Assembly (NCBI RefSeq): GCF_000242915.1
Contig: NZ_AFRZ01000001.1
Location: 1,488,001-1,552,000 of the forward strand
DNA from: Sulfurimonas gotlandica GD1
Lineage (GTDB): Bacteria; Campylobacterota; Campylobacteria; Campylobacterales; Sulfurimonadaceae
DNA length: 64,000 nucleotides
Direction: 5' to 3'
Shown piece by piece: positions 23,924 through 33,347 of this stretch; the stretch's first letter is position 1; each line of letters starts with the position of its first letter. The translations under genes and the position numbers were made by a program. Under the pieces are notes generated by a model. It saw nothing but the letters and a program-made list of their open reading frames with translations, was not told the origin of the DNA and ran no database searches.

Positions 23924-25825
23924 TTATTGATTTTTCAGTAATGCAATAAACTCATCTTCTGTAACAGCCTTAGAAAAATAATATCCTTGATAATATTGAC
24001 AGTTCTTGCTTTGTAAGTATCTTAACTGATAACCTTCTTCTATACCTTCTGCAATTACGTCTAACCCTAATGTCTGCCCCATTGCTATTATTGTATTTAA
24101 AAGTATTCTTTCATTATTTGAATTATCCTTTATATCATCGACAAAGCTTTTATCTATTTTCAATGAATCAATAGGAAAAAGTTTAAGGTATGACAAAGAG
24201 GAATAACCTGTTCCGAAATCATCCATACAAATTTTAACATTTAGCTTTTTAATCTTATGGAGTTTTTCAATAGTATCTTCAACATTATCCACCAAAAGAC
24301 TTTCAGTGATTTCAAGAGCAAGTTGTTTTCCTTTAACCATATGCACTTTTAAAGCTGAATTAACTTGATTATAAATATCTGAATGTTGAAACTGTCTGTT
24401 AGAGATATTAATAGATACGTGAATATTATCATATCCATGCAGGTTAAGTTTTGAGATATACTTTATCCCTTCATTAATAACAAATTCACCAATTTTTAAT
24501 ATGAAACCTGTGTTTTCTGCAAAAGGAATAAATTCATTTGGTGGAATAATTCCTTTTGATGGGTGTTCCCATCTAATTAATCCCTCTGCTCCAATAATCT
24601 TGCCACTTATAGCATCAACTTTTGGTTGGTAATATAATTTAAACTCATTATTATCGAGAGCTTTTTGTAAATCATTTATAATTTCAACTTCATAGTGTAT
24701 ATCTACGTCTAATTTTGGTTTGAAAAAATTAAAGTTATCTCTACCTTGTTCTTTTGCCTTATACATAGCAATATCCGAAAATTTCATTAACTCAATAAAG
24801 TTTATGGAATCATCAGGATAAATTGAAATACCTAGACTAGCTGATAATCTTAGAGTATTTCCAGAAACAATAATATCTTCTCTAAAAATATTTAGAATAT
24901 TTTTAACTATTTCAAGAATATCATTTTCACTCATAATATCAACAGCGATTATTATAAATTCATCGCCACCAATACGGCTTACAATATCATTCTCCCTTAC
25001 TGATGATGTTAATTTTTTCGCAACTGCTTTAAGTAGTTCATCCCCAACATCATGACCAAGTGTATCATTGATATTTTTAAAGTAGTCTAAGTCTAAAAAT
25101 ATTACAGCAAATTTTGTTTTGTGCCTATTAGCATTAGATGTAATATATTCTATTTTTGTATTTAAACTATGTCTGTTTGGAAGATTTGTTAAGGTGTCGT
25201 GCATTGAGATGTATTCTAAGTCTTTTTTTGTAGTTATTAAATCAACTGTATGCTTAACCTGCTTCTTAACAATATAACCTAAAACAATCAATTCAAAAAT
25301 TACAAAAACACCATGTAGAATTACAATATCATAACTACACCCATAGTTAAAAATCATAATAGGAGTGTCAAATATACTTACATTATTTGTTTGCAAATAG
25401 TTATAAAAGAAGTGATGTATTATTGTAGTTATAGCTCCTATTGTAATTGGAATAATATCTTTATAGATAGTTAATATAGCTAAACCAATAAATACATGAA
25501 AATGCATCTCGATACGACCAAGGTGCTGTTGAATAAAAATTAGTGAAAACAGCATCATGGCGATACTAGAGAGTATCATCATTGTGTGTCTGCCTTTATA
25601 GTATTTATAAGTAATAAACATCATTAGTGTAACTAATCCACCGCTTATAAAACCATATAGATATGTGTCATATAATATCGATGTAATAAATGTTGCTATA
25701 AACCATTGAAAAACAAATACTCGAAGCATTAATTTGTCAGCTTCAATGTTATAATCCATAAATTCAGCAATAGCAGTATCTGGTATTTTTGGAAAATTCA
25801 AAAAACGCTTGAAAGTTTTAAGCAA
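23924..25825 (-). CDS. Membrane-bound GGDEF-EAL protein (cyclic di-GMP turnover)
   Basis: 633 residues from TTG 25825, supported by GAGGGG five bases upstream; no ATG is near. About six membrane helices lie in residues 30-200, a sensor region without a family I can name. GGDEF domain: 'FLDLDYFKNINDTLGHDVGD' and intact 'RIGGDEFIII' (about 285). EAL domain: the signature is 'AEGLIRWEHP' (EGL variant, about 411), with 'EITESLL' and 'DDFGTGYSSLSYL' (about 535) keeping the metal ligands and loop 6. Both activities look possible. Last gene of the island before the tRNA cluster. Confidence 0.93.
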   Translation of the reverse strand: MLKTFKRFLNFPKIPDTAIAEFMDYNIEADKLMLRVFVFQWFIATFITSILYDTYLYGFISGGLVTLMMFITYKYYKGRHTMMILSSIAMMLFSLIFIQQHLGRIEMHFHVFIGLAILTIYKDIIPITIGAITTIIHHFFYNYLQTNNVSIFDTPIMIFNYGCSYDIVILHGVFVIFELIVLGYIVKKQVKHTVDLITTKKDLEYISMHDTLTNLPNRHSLNTKIEYITSNANRHKTKFAVIFLDLDYFKNINDTLGHDVGDELLKAVAKKLTSSVRENDIVSRIGGDEFIIIAVDIMSENDILEIVKNILNIFREDIIVSGNTLRLSASLGISIYPDDSINFIELMKFSDIAMYKAKEQGRDNFNFFKPKLDVDIHYEVEIINDLQKALDNNEFKLYYQPKVDAISGKIIGAEGLIRWEHPSKGIIPPNEFIPFAENTGFILKIGEFVINEGIKYISKLNLHGYDNIHVSINISNRQFQHSDIYNQVNSALKVHMVKGKQLALEITESLLVDNVEDTIEKLHKIKKLNVKICMDDFGTGYSSLSYLKLFPIDSLKIDKSFVDDIKDNSNNERILLNTIIAMGQTLGLDVIAEGIEEGYQLRYLQSKNCQYYQGYYFSKAVTEDEFIALLKNQ

Positions 25826-26290
25826 CTTAACCCCTCGTTTGGTGCAATATGACTTCAGTATAATTGATATTTAAATATTTTTTAAAAAAAACTATTCTCT
25901 TCTTTATTATTGTATCTAATAATGAATTTAAATGATACATGTGTGAATTAATTAAGTATTTGGATGTAAAGTTCAACAAGTTGTAGGTTTTGCAACAGTC
26001 ATTCGCCAAGAGTTGATCTAAAAAGTCCAAGTCAAAAGTGCGACCAATTTCACCATAAAACTACAATACACTGATAACGTAGACCGGCGAGTCAAGCTTA
26101 TTCAGTATCCACCCATAAAAAGCCCTTATCATCGAATTATCAGCAAAAATAGCAAGTCAAATCTGCGACTAAAATTGTTATAAAAGCAAAAAAATATTGA
26201 AAAAGTTGATTAATGGTATAAAGTGAATAATATAAGAATTAATTATGAAAAATCTCTGTTAGTATCGTAAATAAGGAGATTGTATAAATA
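25826..26290. other. Gene-free right end of the island with a repeated GTCAAA..TGCGAC word
   Basis: No supported gene in 465 bases. GTCAAAAGTGCGACC (26031-26045) and GTCAAATCTGCGACT (26156-26170) are similar direct repeats each followed by an A/T-rich ATAAAA, like the multiple terminal repeats of IS21-type elements, but no transposase is left. 26244-26290 resembles 9497-9543 outside the tRNA copy. Confidence 0.4.
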
Positions 26291-26315
26291 GGTGGTGGAC
26301 CCTCAGAGATTCGAA
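26291..26315 (-). repeat. Right attachment site inside tRNA-Ser 3' end
   Basis: Twenty-five bases identical to 9544-9568. They comprise the CCA end, the acceptor 3' strand and the T-arm through the T-loop, the segment commonly used for site-specific integration. Confidence 0.8.
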
Positions 26316-26381
26316 CTCTGGGAGGTATAACCCTCGCCGGTTTTCAAGACCGGTGCATTCGACCAACTCTGCCAAAGATCC
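26293..26381 (-). tRNA. tRNA-Ser (anticodon UGA)
   Basis: 89 nt including encoded CCA. Acceptor GGATCTT pairs with AGGGTCC through two G-U pairs; anticodon loop CTTGAAA gives UGA; long variable arm typical of tRNA-Ser; T-loop TTCGAAT. Last tRNA of the minus-strand cluster, and its 3' end is the island insertion point. Confidence 0.95.
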
Positions 26382-26408
26382 ACGTTTGTATTTGTAAGTA
26401 TTATAAAT

Positions 26409-26482
26409 TGGAGGTGCCACCCAGATTTGAACTGGGGATAGCAGCTTTGCAGGCTGCGGCCTTACCACTTGGCGATGGCACC
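26409..26482 (-). tRNA. tRNA-Cys (anticodon GCA)
   Basis: 74 nt with encoded CCA. Acceptor GGTGCCA/TGGCACC, discriminator T as expected for Cys, anticodon loop CTGCAAA. Confidence 0.95.
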
Positions 26483-26499
26483 AGTCAATCAATTTTCCA

Positions 26500-26586
26500 T
26501 GGTGCCCGGGGCCGGACTTGAACCGGCACAGTATTGCTACCGGGGGATTTTAAGTCCCCTGTGTCTACCGATTTCACCACCCGGGC
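26500..26586 (-). tRNA. tRNA-Leu (anticodon UAA)
   Basis: 87 nt with encoded CCA. Acceptor GCCCGGG/CCCGGGC, anticodon loop CTTAAAA, long variable arm. Confidence 0.95.
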
Positions 26587-26613
26587 AACGGGTGTTTTTC
26601 AACAATTTATAAA

Positions 26614-26688
26614 TGGAGCGGGAAACGAGGTTCGAACTCGCGACCCCAACCTTGGCAAGGTTGTGCTCTACCACTGAGCTATTCCCGC
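26614..26688 (-). tRNA. tRNA-Gly (anticodon GCC)
   Basis: 75 nt with encoded CCA. Acceptor GCGGGAA/TTCCCGC, anticodon loop TTGCCAA. First gene of the four-tRNA cluster. Confidence 0.95.
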
Positions 26689-26723
26689 ATTAAAGAACAC
26701 ACTTATTTTTTTAAGTGAGCGGA

Positions 26724-26752
26724 ATTATAGCCATTTAATTTTTGTTTGTAAA
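26724..26752 (-). promoter_or_regulatory. Promoter of the tRNA cluster
   Basis: On the minus strand TTTACA (26752-26747) and TATAAT (26729-26724) are separated by 17 bases, a near-consensus sigma-70 promoter, 36 bases before tRNA-Gly. Confidence 0.75.
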
Positions 26753-26783
26753 GAGTTTTCAGAAAAAATTTCAAATAAAATGG

Positions 26784-26789
26784 TATAAT
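26784..26789 (+). promoter_or_regulatory. Candidate -10 box (TATAAT) for ilvD
   Basis: TATAAT 55 bases before the ilvD ATG, diverging from the tRNA promoter. No clear -35; the upstream region is A/T-rich. Confidence 0.5.
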
Positions 26790-26843
26790 CGCATTTATAT
26801 TAAAGTAGTATCATTAAACTAACAACTAGACAGAAGGATTATT

Positions 26844-28532
26844 ATGAGAAGTGACATTATAAAAAAGGGTTTTGACAAAGCACCTCACAGATCACTACTA
26901 AGAGCAACTGGTCTTAAAGATGAAGATTTCGACAAACCGTTCATTGGAATAGCAAACAGTTATATAGACATTATTCCAGGACACTTTTTCCTACATGAAT
27001 ATGGAGAAATTGTAAAAGAGGCTATACGTGAAGCTGGTGGTGTACCATTTGTTTTCAATACTATTGGTGTTGATGACGGCATCGCAATGGGTCACGAAGG
27101 TATGCTTTATTCTCTTCCCTCACGTGAGATTATTGCAGACTCTATAGAAACTGTTATGAATGCTCATCAGCTAGATGCAATGATTTGTATTCCTAACTGT
27201 GACAAAATCGTTCCGGGTATGATTATAGGAGCACTTCGTGTTAATGTTCCTACCATTTTTGTTTCAGGTGGGCCGATGGCAGCTGGACATAAAAAAGATG
27301 GTACTCCTATTGACCTTGCAACTGCGTTTGAAGCTGTTGGGCAACATGCTGAAGGTAAAATGAGTGATGAAGAGCTTTATGACATTGAGTGCAATGCTTG
27401 TCCAAGTGGTGGAAGTTGTTCAGGAATGTTTACAGCTAACTCTATGAATACTCTTTGTGAAGCTATGGGTATTGCACTTCCAGGAAACGGAACTGTTTTA
27501 GCTATGACTCCTGAGAGAATTGCTATGGTTAAAAAAGCTGCAAAACGTATAGTTGAGTTGGCAATAGAAGATAATCCAGCAAAAAATAATCTTCGTAATA
27601 TTTTAAATGAAAAAGCTGTTCATAATGCATTTGTTGTAGATATGGCAATGGGTGGAAGTTCAAATACAGTTCTTCACATGTTAGCTATCGCTAAAGAAGC
27701 TGAAGTTGATTTCCCAATAGAGAAAATCAATGAAATCGCTGACAACGTAGCACACATTGCTAAAATCTCCCCATCATTAACAACTGTTCATATGGATGAT
27801 ATTGATAAGGCTGGTGGCGTTAACGCAGTAATGAAAGAGGTAAGCCGTAGAGGTGGACTTCTTTATCTTGATAATCCTACAGTGACCGGTGAAACCCTTG
27901 GTGAGAGAATAGCAGATGCTAAGATTTTAAATGAAGATGTAATTCATACAAATGAAAATGCTTACTCTCAAGTTGGTGGACTTTCAATTCTTTTTGGAAA
28001 CCTTGCTTTAGAAGGTGCTGTTGTAAAAACTGCAGGAATCGATCCGACAATGAGACAGTTCAAAGGAACTGCGATTTGTTTTGACTCTCAACCAAAAGCT
28101 ATTGCTGGGATAATGAGTCACAAAGTTAAAGCCGGTGATGTTGTAGTTATTCGTTACGAGGGTCCAAAAGGTGGTCCTGGTATGCAAGAGATGCTAGCTC
28201 CGACTGCTCTTATCCAAGGAATGGGTCTTGGTTCAAGTGTTGCACTTATAACCGATGGTCGCTTTAGTGGTGCAACAAAGGGTGCATCAATAGGTCACGT
28301 TTCTCCAGAAGCTGCAGAAGGTGGTATGATCGCTTTAATCGAAGACGGAGATGAGATAGAACTAGATACAGACAAGCATTTACTACAATTAAATGTAAGT
28401 GAAGAGATTTTGGCTGAGAGAAAAGCTGCATGGAAACCTCATAAAAATGAAGTTAAATCGAAATGGCTTAAAAGATATCAGTTACTAGTTTCAAACGCTT
28501 CAAGCGGTGCTGTTTTAAAAACTGAATTATAA
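26844..28532 (+). CDS. ilvD: Dihydroxy-acid dehydratase
   Basis: 562 residues, the usual length. Converts 2,3-dihydroxy-isovalerate (and the isoleucine analogue) to the 2-oxo acid in branched-chain amino acid synthesis. Fe-S ligand regions are visible in '[12 protein letters not shown]' and '[17 protein letters not shown]'; '[19 protein letters not shown]' is the C-terminal signature. AGAAGG precedes the ATG. It probably drives a transcript into thrS and infC. Confidence 0.97.
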   Translation: MRSDIIKKGFDKAPHRSLLRATGLKDEDFDKPFIGIANSYIDIIPGHFFLHEYGEIVKEAIREAGGVPFVFNTIGVDDGIAMGHEGMLYSLPSREIIADSIETVMNAHQLDAMICIPNCDKIVPGMIIGALRVNVPTIFVSGGPMAAGHKKDGTPIDLATAFEAVGQHAEGKMSDEELYDIECNACPSGGSCSGMFTANSMNTLCEAMGIALPGNGTVLAMTPERIAMVKKAAKRIVELAIEDNPAKNNLRNILNEKAVHNAFVVDMAMGGSSNTVLHMLAIAKEAEVDFPIEKINEIADNVAHIAKISPSLTTVHMDDIDKAGGVNAVMKEVSRRGGLLYLDNPTVTGETLGERIADAKILNEDVIHTNENAYSQVGGLSILFGNLALEGAVVKTAGIDPTMRQFKGTAICFDSQPKAIAGIMSHKVKAGDVVVIRYEGPKGGPGMQEMLAPTALIQGMGLGSSVALITDGRFSGATKGASIGHVSPEAAEGGMIALIEDGDEIELDTDKHLLQLNVSEEILAERKAAWKPHKNEVKSKWLKRYQLLVSNASSGAVLKTEL

Positions 28533-28548
28533 AAAAGGAAAATTATAA

Positions 28549-30357
28549 GTGAATGCAATTGCAATAAAACATAATGGCGAGATTATTGATTTACAAACTG
28601 CTAAAGAGCTTGGGTTTGAAGGTGAACAGATTCATCTAGATAACTCTAGCGACTCTTTAGAAGTTCTTCGTCACTCAACAGCTCACTTAATGGCGCAGGC
28701 TGTAAAGTCACTTTACCCAGATGCAAAGTTTTATGTAGGACCAACAGTTAAAGAAGGTTTTTACTACGATTTTAAAACTGAATCAGAAGTGGGTGAAGGT
28801 GATTTAAAAAATATTGAGAAGCAGATGCTTTCCTTTGCTAAGAAAAAATATGAGATTGAAAAATACGAGATCTCTATGGATGAAGCAAAAGAAAAGTTTA
28901 AAGATGATCATCTGAAACTTTCAGTAATGGAAAGAATACCAGGAGATAGAGTAACCATCTATAAGCAAGGTGAGTTTGAAGATCTTTGTCGTGGACCTCA
29001 CTTACCAAATATTGGTCTTATCAGATACTTTAAACTGCTAAAGATTGCCGGTGCATATCTTGGTGGAGATTCTAAAAATGAAGTGCTAACTCGTATATAT
29101 GGTATAGCCTTCGCAGATAAAGAGTCTTTAAGTGCACATATGACGATGCTTGCAGAAGCTGAAAAACGTGACCATAGAAAAATCGGTAATGAGATGAACC
29201 TTTTCACTTTCCGTGAAGAAGTTGGTGCGGGTTTTCCTATCTGGCTTCCAGCCGGTGGTAGACTTCGCGCAAGACTTGAAAGCTTACTTTATAAAGCTCA
29301 CCGTAAACGTGGTTATGAGCCTGTTCGTGGTCCAGAGATGCTACGTTCAGATCTTTGGAAGACGTCTGGTCACTACCAAAACTATGGTGAAAACATGTAT
29401 TTCACTAAGATTGATGACATAGAGTTCGGTGTAAAACCAATGAACTGTGTTGGTCATATTAAAGTATATGAAGATGAATTACGTTCTTACCGTGATCTTC
29501 CTATTAAATATTTTGAGTATGGAGTAGTTCACCGTCACGAATTTACTGGTGCACTTCATGGACTTTTCCGTGTTCGTGAGTTTACACAAGATGATGCCCA
29601 CATATTCTGTACATCAGAACAAATAGAAGAGCAAATTATTGAAGTTGTTGATTTTGTAGATAAGATCATGTCAACATTTGAGTTTGATTATAAGATGATG
29701 GTTTCTACTAAACCTGAAAAAGCTGTTGGAAGTGATGAGGTATGGGAAGTTTCTACACAGGCACTTAAAAATGCAATGGACAAAAATAATTTGCCATATG
29801 AAATCGATGAAGGTGGTGGTGCATTTTACGGACCGAAGATTGATATTAAGATAACCGATGCCATTGGTCGTGAGTGGCAATGTGGAACAATTCAACTTGA
29901 TTTTAATCTTCCAGAGCGTTTTGAGCTTGAATATAATGGTGAAAATAACGAGAAAATACAACCAGTTATGATTCATAGAGCAATTTTAGGTTCGTTTGAG
30001 CGTTTTATTGGTATATTAACGGAGCATTATGCTGGAGAGTTTCCAATGTTTATCGCTCCAACGCAAGTTGCCATCGTTCCAATCGCTGATACACATCACG
30101 GTTATGCGAAGGAATTAGCTGATAAACTTATCGACATAAATGCCGATAGTGAAATATACTCTAAGAATGATTCTTTAAATAAAAGAATCAGAACAGCAGA
30201 AAAGACAAGAGTTCCTATGCTTGTTATCATAGGTGATGAAGAGGTTGAAGGTAGGACTGTTGCAATTCGTGACAGAAGAACTAGAGAACAATATAATTTA
30301 AGCGAAGATGAATTCTTGAAGCTTATACAAACTAAAATAAATGAGGTAAATTTTTGA
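28549..30357 (+). CDS. thrS: Threonine--tRNA ligase
   Basis: 602 residues from GTG 28549 (AAAAAGGAAAA upstream). Shows the editing-domain motifs '[12 protein letters not shown]' and '[11 protein letters not shown]', class II motif 2 '[20 protein letters not shown]', motif 3 '[15 protein letters not shown]', and the C-terminal anticodon-binding domain ('[14 protein letters not shown]'). The N-terminal TGS domain is short. Charges tRNA-Thr in the cytoplasm. Its stop overlaps the start of infC, the common thrS-infC pairing. Confidence 0.97.
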   Translation: MNAIAIKHNGEIIDLQTAKELGFEGEQIHLDNSSDSLEVLRHSTAHLMAQAVKSLYPDAKFYVGPTVKEGFYYDFKTESEVGEGDLKNIEKQMLSFAKKKYEIEKYEISMDEAKEKFKDDHLKLSVMERIPGDRVTIYKQGEFEDLCRGPHLPNIGLIRYFKLLKIAGAYLGGDSKNEVLTRIYGIAFADKESLSAHMTMLAEAEKRDHRKIGNEMNLFTFREEVGAGFPIWLPAGGRLRARLESLLYKAHRKRGYEPVRGPEMLRSDLWKTSGHYQNYGENMYFTKIDDIEFGVKPMNCVGHIKVYEDELRSYRDLPIKYFEYGVVHRHEFTGALHGLFRVREFTQDDAHIFCTSEQIEEQIIEVVDFVDKIMSTFEFDYKMMVSTKPEKAVGSDEVWEVSTQALKNAMDKNNLPYEIDEGGGAFYGPKIDIKITDAIGREWQCGTIQLDFNLPERFELEYNGENNEKIQPVMIHRAILGSFERFIGILTEHYAGEFPMFIAPTQVAIVPIADTHHGYAKELADKLIDINADSEIYSKNDSLNKRIRTAEKTRVPMLVIIGDEEVEGRTVAIRDRRTREQYNLSEDEFLKLIQTKINEVNF

Positions 30358-30869
30358 GTAAAAAAGACCGTGTCATAATGAATGACGATATCCGTGTAGC
30401 AGAGTTAAGATGTAGTATAGACGGAGGGGAGTCACTAGGAATTATTTCTACTGATGAAGCTATGAGTAAAGCAAATGAGTTAGGAATGGACTTAGTTCTA
30501 ATTGCTCCAACTGCAAAACCACCAGTTGCTAAAATCATGGACTACGGTAAATACAGATACCAAGAAGAGAAAAAACTCAAAGAGCAAAGAAAAAATCAGG
30601 TAAAAATCGTTGTAAAAGAGATTAAGCTATCTGTAAAAATTGCTGAAAATGACATTGCTTATAAAGTTAAGCATGCTCGCGAGTTCTTGGAAAAAGGATT
30701 TCATGTAAAATTTCGTGTATTCTTAAGAGGTCGTGAAATGGCACATCCAGAAGCAGGTAAAGAAGTTCTACTAAGAGTCTGGCCAATGGTTGAAGATCTT
30801 GGTATAATGGAAAAACCACCTAAGTTCGAAGGACGCTACTTTAATATGTACGTTACTCCTCAGAAATAG
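30354..30869 (+). CDS. infC: Translation initiation factor IF-3
   Basis: 171 residues from TTG 30354, which overlaps the thrS stop codon. '[20 protein letters not shown]' is the IF-3 N-terminal domain and '[25 protein letters not shown]' the C-terminal one. Binds the 30S subunit and selects the start codon. A rare start codon is typical of infC because IF-3 represses its own initiation at such codons; here the TTG plus overlap would allow that control and coupling to thrS. Confidence 0.95.
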   Translation: MSKKDRVIMNDDIRVAELRCSIDGGESLGIISTDEAMSKANELGMDLVLIAPTAKPPVAKIMDYGKYRYQEEKKLKEQRKNQVKIVVKEIKLSVKIAENDIAYKVKHAREFLEKGFHVKFRVFLRGREMAHPEAGKEVLLRVWPMVEDLGIMEKPPKFEGRYFNMYVTPQK

Positions 30870-30884
30870 TATTATACTTTTCTG
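30861..30884. terminator. Hairpin overlapping the infC stop
   Basis: CAGAAA and TTTCTG enclose AGTAT/ATACT, an almost perfect palindrome that contains the infC TAG and ends beyond the stop of the convergent small gene. A two-way terminator is plausible; the loop is very small. Confidence 0.35.
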
Positions 30885-31057
30885 TAGTCAATTCCCTCTT
30901 CACATGTAAAGATGAGATTTTGTATAATCTCGTCTTCGCCTGTTTTGCCTTCCCCAAATTTATCTAAAAAGCCTATTTCAATCTTTTTCTCTTTTTGAGT
31001 ACCGATCTCCTCATAACTTAATAGATATTCAATATATAAGTCATTCATATTCTCCAT
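30872..31057 (-). CDS. Hypothetical 61-residue protein
   Basis: Acidic protein ('YIEYLLSYEEIGTQKEKKIE', 'EGKTGEDEIIQN') with one Cys and no signal or membrane segment. The first ATG at 31057 has only AAGG upstream; a second ATG at 31048 has GGAG three bases before it, so the start is uncertain. Single gene between convergent infC and the MFS gene. Family not recognised. Confidence 0.5.
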   Translation of the reverse strand: MENMNDLYIEYLLSYEEIGTQKEKKIEIGFLDKFGEGKTGEDEIIQNLIFTCEEGIDYRKV

Positions 31058-31129
31058 CCTTGTGTAGAAAAATATAAAAATAAAGTGTAAAAATAATGTA
31101 AATATATTTAAAAAAAAGAGGAAGAAGGG

Positions 31130-31162
31130 AAAGCTAAAATCTTATAAAGAGATTTTAGCTTT
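31130..31162 (-). terminator. Intrinsic terminator overlapping the end of the MFS gene
   Basis: AAAGCTAAAATCT (31130-31142) and AGATTTTAGCTTT (31150-31162) form a 13-bp perfect stem with a 7-base loop. On the minus strand it is followed by a T-run at 31112-31118. The stop codon of the MFS gene lies at the loop edge, so the last codons are part of the stem. Confidence 0.7.
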
Positions 31163-32455
31163 TAAGTCGTTTTCATTTATTGCATCTGCTACATATTTTA
31201 CTACAACTAAGTTTTCTGTTTCGTTTACATACCACTCAGCAATATGTTCATGCTCAAGTTCGCTTAGTTTGGCCGTGTCTACAAGATCTTGTGAAAGAAA
31301 TAAATGTGAGTGCTTAGTAGGATTTTGTAATTTAAGCGTCCATAATAGCCAGATAGTCGCAAGGACTGCGACAGAGATGCCGATAGTTCCTCTGTCACTA
31401 ATATCAAGCATAAGACCAGCAAGTGTACCACCAATAAATGTAGCAAAATATGCTACAGAGTTAGAAATACCAAGTGCAGCACCTTTCTGGTGAACTTTAG
31501 CAAACTTTGTTATCATGGACTGTACAAGTGGCTCCATCATATTAAATGCGATAAAGAACATCGACACACCAACAATAAAGAGAGTGCTAGACACAGTAAG
31601 CCCCATAAGCAGAAATGAGCCAATAAAAAGAACGATAGATATTAAAAATATCTGTTTAGGTTTGTTATGCTTTTCTCCAAATACTGCAGCAGGCCCCATA
31701 GCAATAAGTCCAAGTATCATAGCTGGAAGATAAGCCATATAAAGATCACTCTTCTCCCAAGCAAATGCATCACTTGTCAAGATAATCGGGATTAGAACAA
31801 AAGCAACGGTCATAAGACCTTTTTGCATTGCATTGATAATTATCATGTTTAAAAGATTTGAATCTTTTAAAATATCAGAAGTTTTTGCATTTTCGTGATA
31901 AGTGTGTTTGATTCTTGGGGGAGTAGGGACTTTTGTAAACAGCAGTATCATTGCAAGTATCGCAAGAACTCCTGTTATAATGAAAAGAGTGTCAACACCA
32001 TAAGAAGCACCTATTACTGGCCCAAGACCCATTGCAATAGCAAAACTTATGGCAATAGTCGCACCCATGATTGCCATCGCTTTACCTCTAACTTCTTCTT
32101 CTACTAGATCAGAAATCATAGCAGTAACAACTGAACCAATTGCTCCAGCACCCTGAAGGAAACGTCCTATCATTAGTGTATAGATATCAGTTGCAAATGC
32201 CGCAATTAAAGAACCTATTAAGAAAATAATAAGACCGATAAGAATAGTTGGTTTTCTTCCTATTCTGTCACTCATTATTCCAAATGGTACTTGGAAAATA
32301 GCTTGTGTAAGTGCATAACCACCAACAATAATACCAACTAAAAGAAGGTTGTCTGTCATAGAAGCCGCATAGATAGAGATAACAGGTAAAACTAAAAATA
32401 GACCTAAGAATCTAAGTGAAAGGATAGCTGAGAGAGGGAAAACTTTTTTAAACAT
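31142..32455 (-). CDS. MFS-family transporter
   Basis: 437 residues, 12 predicted membrane helices between about 10 and 390. The MFS motif A is seen in the loop between helices 2 and 3 ('FGIMSDRIGRKPTILIG') and a partial repeat in the second half. The C-terminal about 45 residues are soluble ('LSQDLVDTAKLSELEHEHIAE'), longer than usual for a drug exporter. Likely proton-driven efflux or uptake; the substrate cannot be read. Single gene with its own terminator. Confidence 0.85.
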   Translation of the reverse strand: MFKKVFPLSAILSLRFLGLFLVLPVISIYAASMTDNLLLVGIIVGGYALTQAIFQVPFGIMSDRIGRKPTILIGLIIFLIGSLIAAFATDIYTLMIGRFLQGAGAIGSVVTAMISDLVEEEVRGKAMAIMGATIAISFAIAMGLGPVIGASYGVDTLFIITGVLAILAMILLFTKVPTPPRIKHTYHENAKTSDILKDSNLLNMIIINAMQKGLMTVAFVLIPIILTSDAFAWEKSDLYMAYLPAMILGLIAMGPAAVFGEKHNKPKQIFLISIVLFIGSFLLMGLTVSSTLFIVGVSMFFIAFNMMEPLVQSMITKFAKVHQKGAALGISNSVAYFATFIGGTLAGLMLDISDRGTIGISVAVLATIWLLWTLKLQNPTKHSHLFLSQDLVDTAKLSELEHEHIAEWYVNETENLVVVKYVADAINENDLKAKISL

Positions 32456-32531
32456 GAATTGCCTTAATAATTTGAGTATAATTTCGAGATTATATATAAA
32501 TTATTATTACATACACTATAAGGAATAAAAT

Positions 32532-33119
32532 TTGAAATTAGTTTTAGCTACATCTAATAAAGGCAAAGTTCGAGAGATACAAGCACTATGTGAAGATTAT
32601 GAAGTTATTCCATATAGTGAACTAATTCAAGAGTTTGAAATAGTAGAAGATGGTAGCAGTTTTAAAGAAAACGCTCTTATAAAAGCAAGAGCTGTTTATA
32701 AAGCTTTAAATAATGAAGATGTAATTGTTTTAGCAGATGATAGTGGTATAAGTGTTGATGTACTTGATGGTAAGCCTGGTATCTATAGTGCACGACATGC
32801 AGGTTCAGATGCTAATGATAAAGACAATTTATATAAGTTAATAGAAGATATAAAAGCTGAAAATGTAGAATCTTCGCCTGCTCACTATACTGCAGCAATA
32901 GCAATAGTTACAAAGAACGGTGAATATAGTGTTCATGGATGGATGCATGGAACTGCCTTAGCTAAAGCAATTGGTGATGGTGGATTTGGGTATGACCCTA
33001 TGTTTATTCCACTTGGATATGATAAAACATTGGGAGAGTTAAATGATGAGATTAAGAAGAAGTTGTCTCATAGAGCGAAAGCACTGAGCTTAGCGAAGAA
33101 AATTCTTCAAAGTATTTAA
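32532..33119 (+). CDS. rdgB: XTP/dITP pyrophosphatase (HAM1/RdgB family)
   Basis: 195 residues from TTG 32532 (AAGGAAT upstream). Opening 'LVLATSNKGKVREIQAL', 'FKENALIKARAVYKA', 'VLADDSGISVDVLDGKPGIYSARHAG' and 'GFGYDPMFIP' are the family's nucleotide and metal-binding motifs; 'LSHRAKAL' closes the active site. Removes deaminated purine nucleotides (ITP, dITP, XTP) before they reach DNA or RNA. Confidence 0.95.
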   Translation: MKLVLATSNKGKVREIQALCEDYEVIPYSELIQEFEIVEDGSSFKENALIKARAVYKALNNEDVIVLADDSGISVDVLDGKPGIYSARHAGSDANDKDNLYKLIEDIKAENVESSPAHYTAAIAIVTKNGEYSVHGWMHGTALAKAIGDGGFGYDPMFIPLGYDKTLGELNDEIKKKLSHRAKALSLAKKILQSI

Positions 33120-33204
33120 AATCCATCCTTGGATATTTCTAAGGTCATAAATCGATGATTCATCCGTTGATCATTTATTAATTTAGACTCGTCTGTAACG
33201 TTGT

Positions 33205-33297
33205 TTATAATATTTTTTGACTTAGAATATAAAAAGAAATTTCCAGTCTTTCCATAAAACTATGTAAGTGGTCGTTGTATCTGCTTATTGTTTGCAT
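33205..33297 (-). CDS. Possible 30-residue small protein
   Basis: ATG 33297 is preceded by a full AAAGGAGG four bases upstream, the strongest ribosome site in the neighbourhood. The peptide 'MQTISRYNDHLHSFMERLEI' continues to 'SFYILSQKIL' and stops. Amphipathic, no signal. It could be a true small gene or the start of a truncated one; the rest of 33120-33347 shows nothing else. Confidence 0.35.
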   Translation of the reverse strand: MQTISRYNDHLHSFMERLEISFYILSQKIL

Positions 33298-33347
33298 AAT
33301 ACCTCCTTTAACAATGTCAAAGGAGACAAAGCAAATACTATTCCTTT

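Noticed and set aside
25827-26030. A 67-codon minus-strand frame just upstream of the GGDEF-EAL gene
   Set aside because: No ribosome site, Asn/Lys/Leu-rich random-looking product, and it overlaps the region that holds the GGDEF-EAL ribosome site.
11424-26290. CRISPR array or Cas genes in the island
   Set aside because: No regularly spaced repeats and no cas-like protein; the repeats seen are single intergenic copies kilobases apart.
26259-26492. A 77-codon minus-strand frame across two tRNA genes
   Set aside because: It reads through tRNA-Ser and tRNA-Cys; the tRNA folds explain the sequence.
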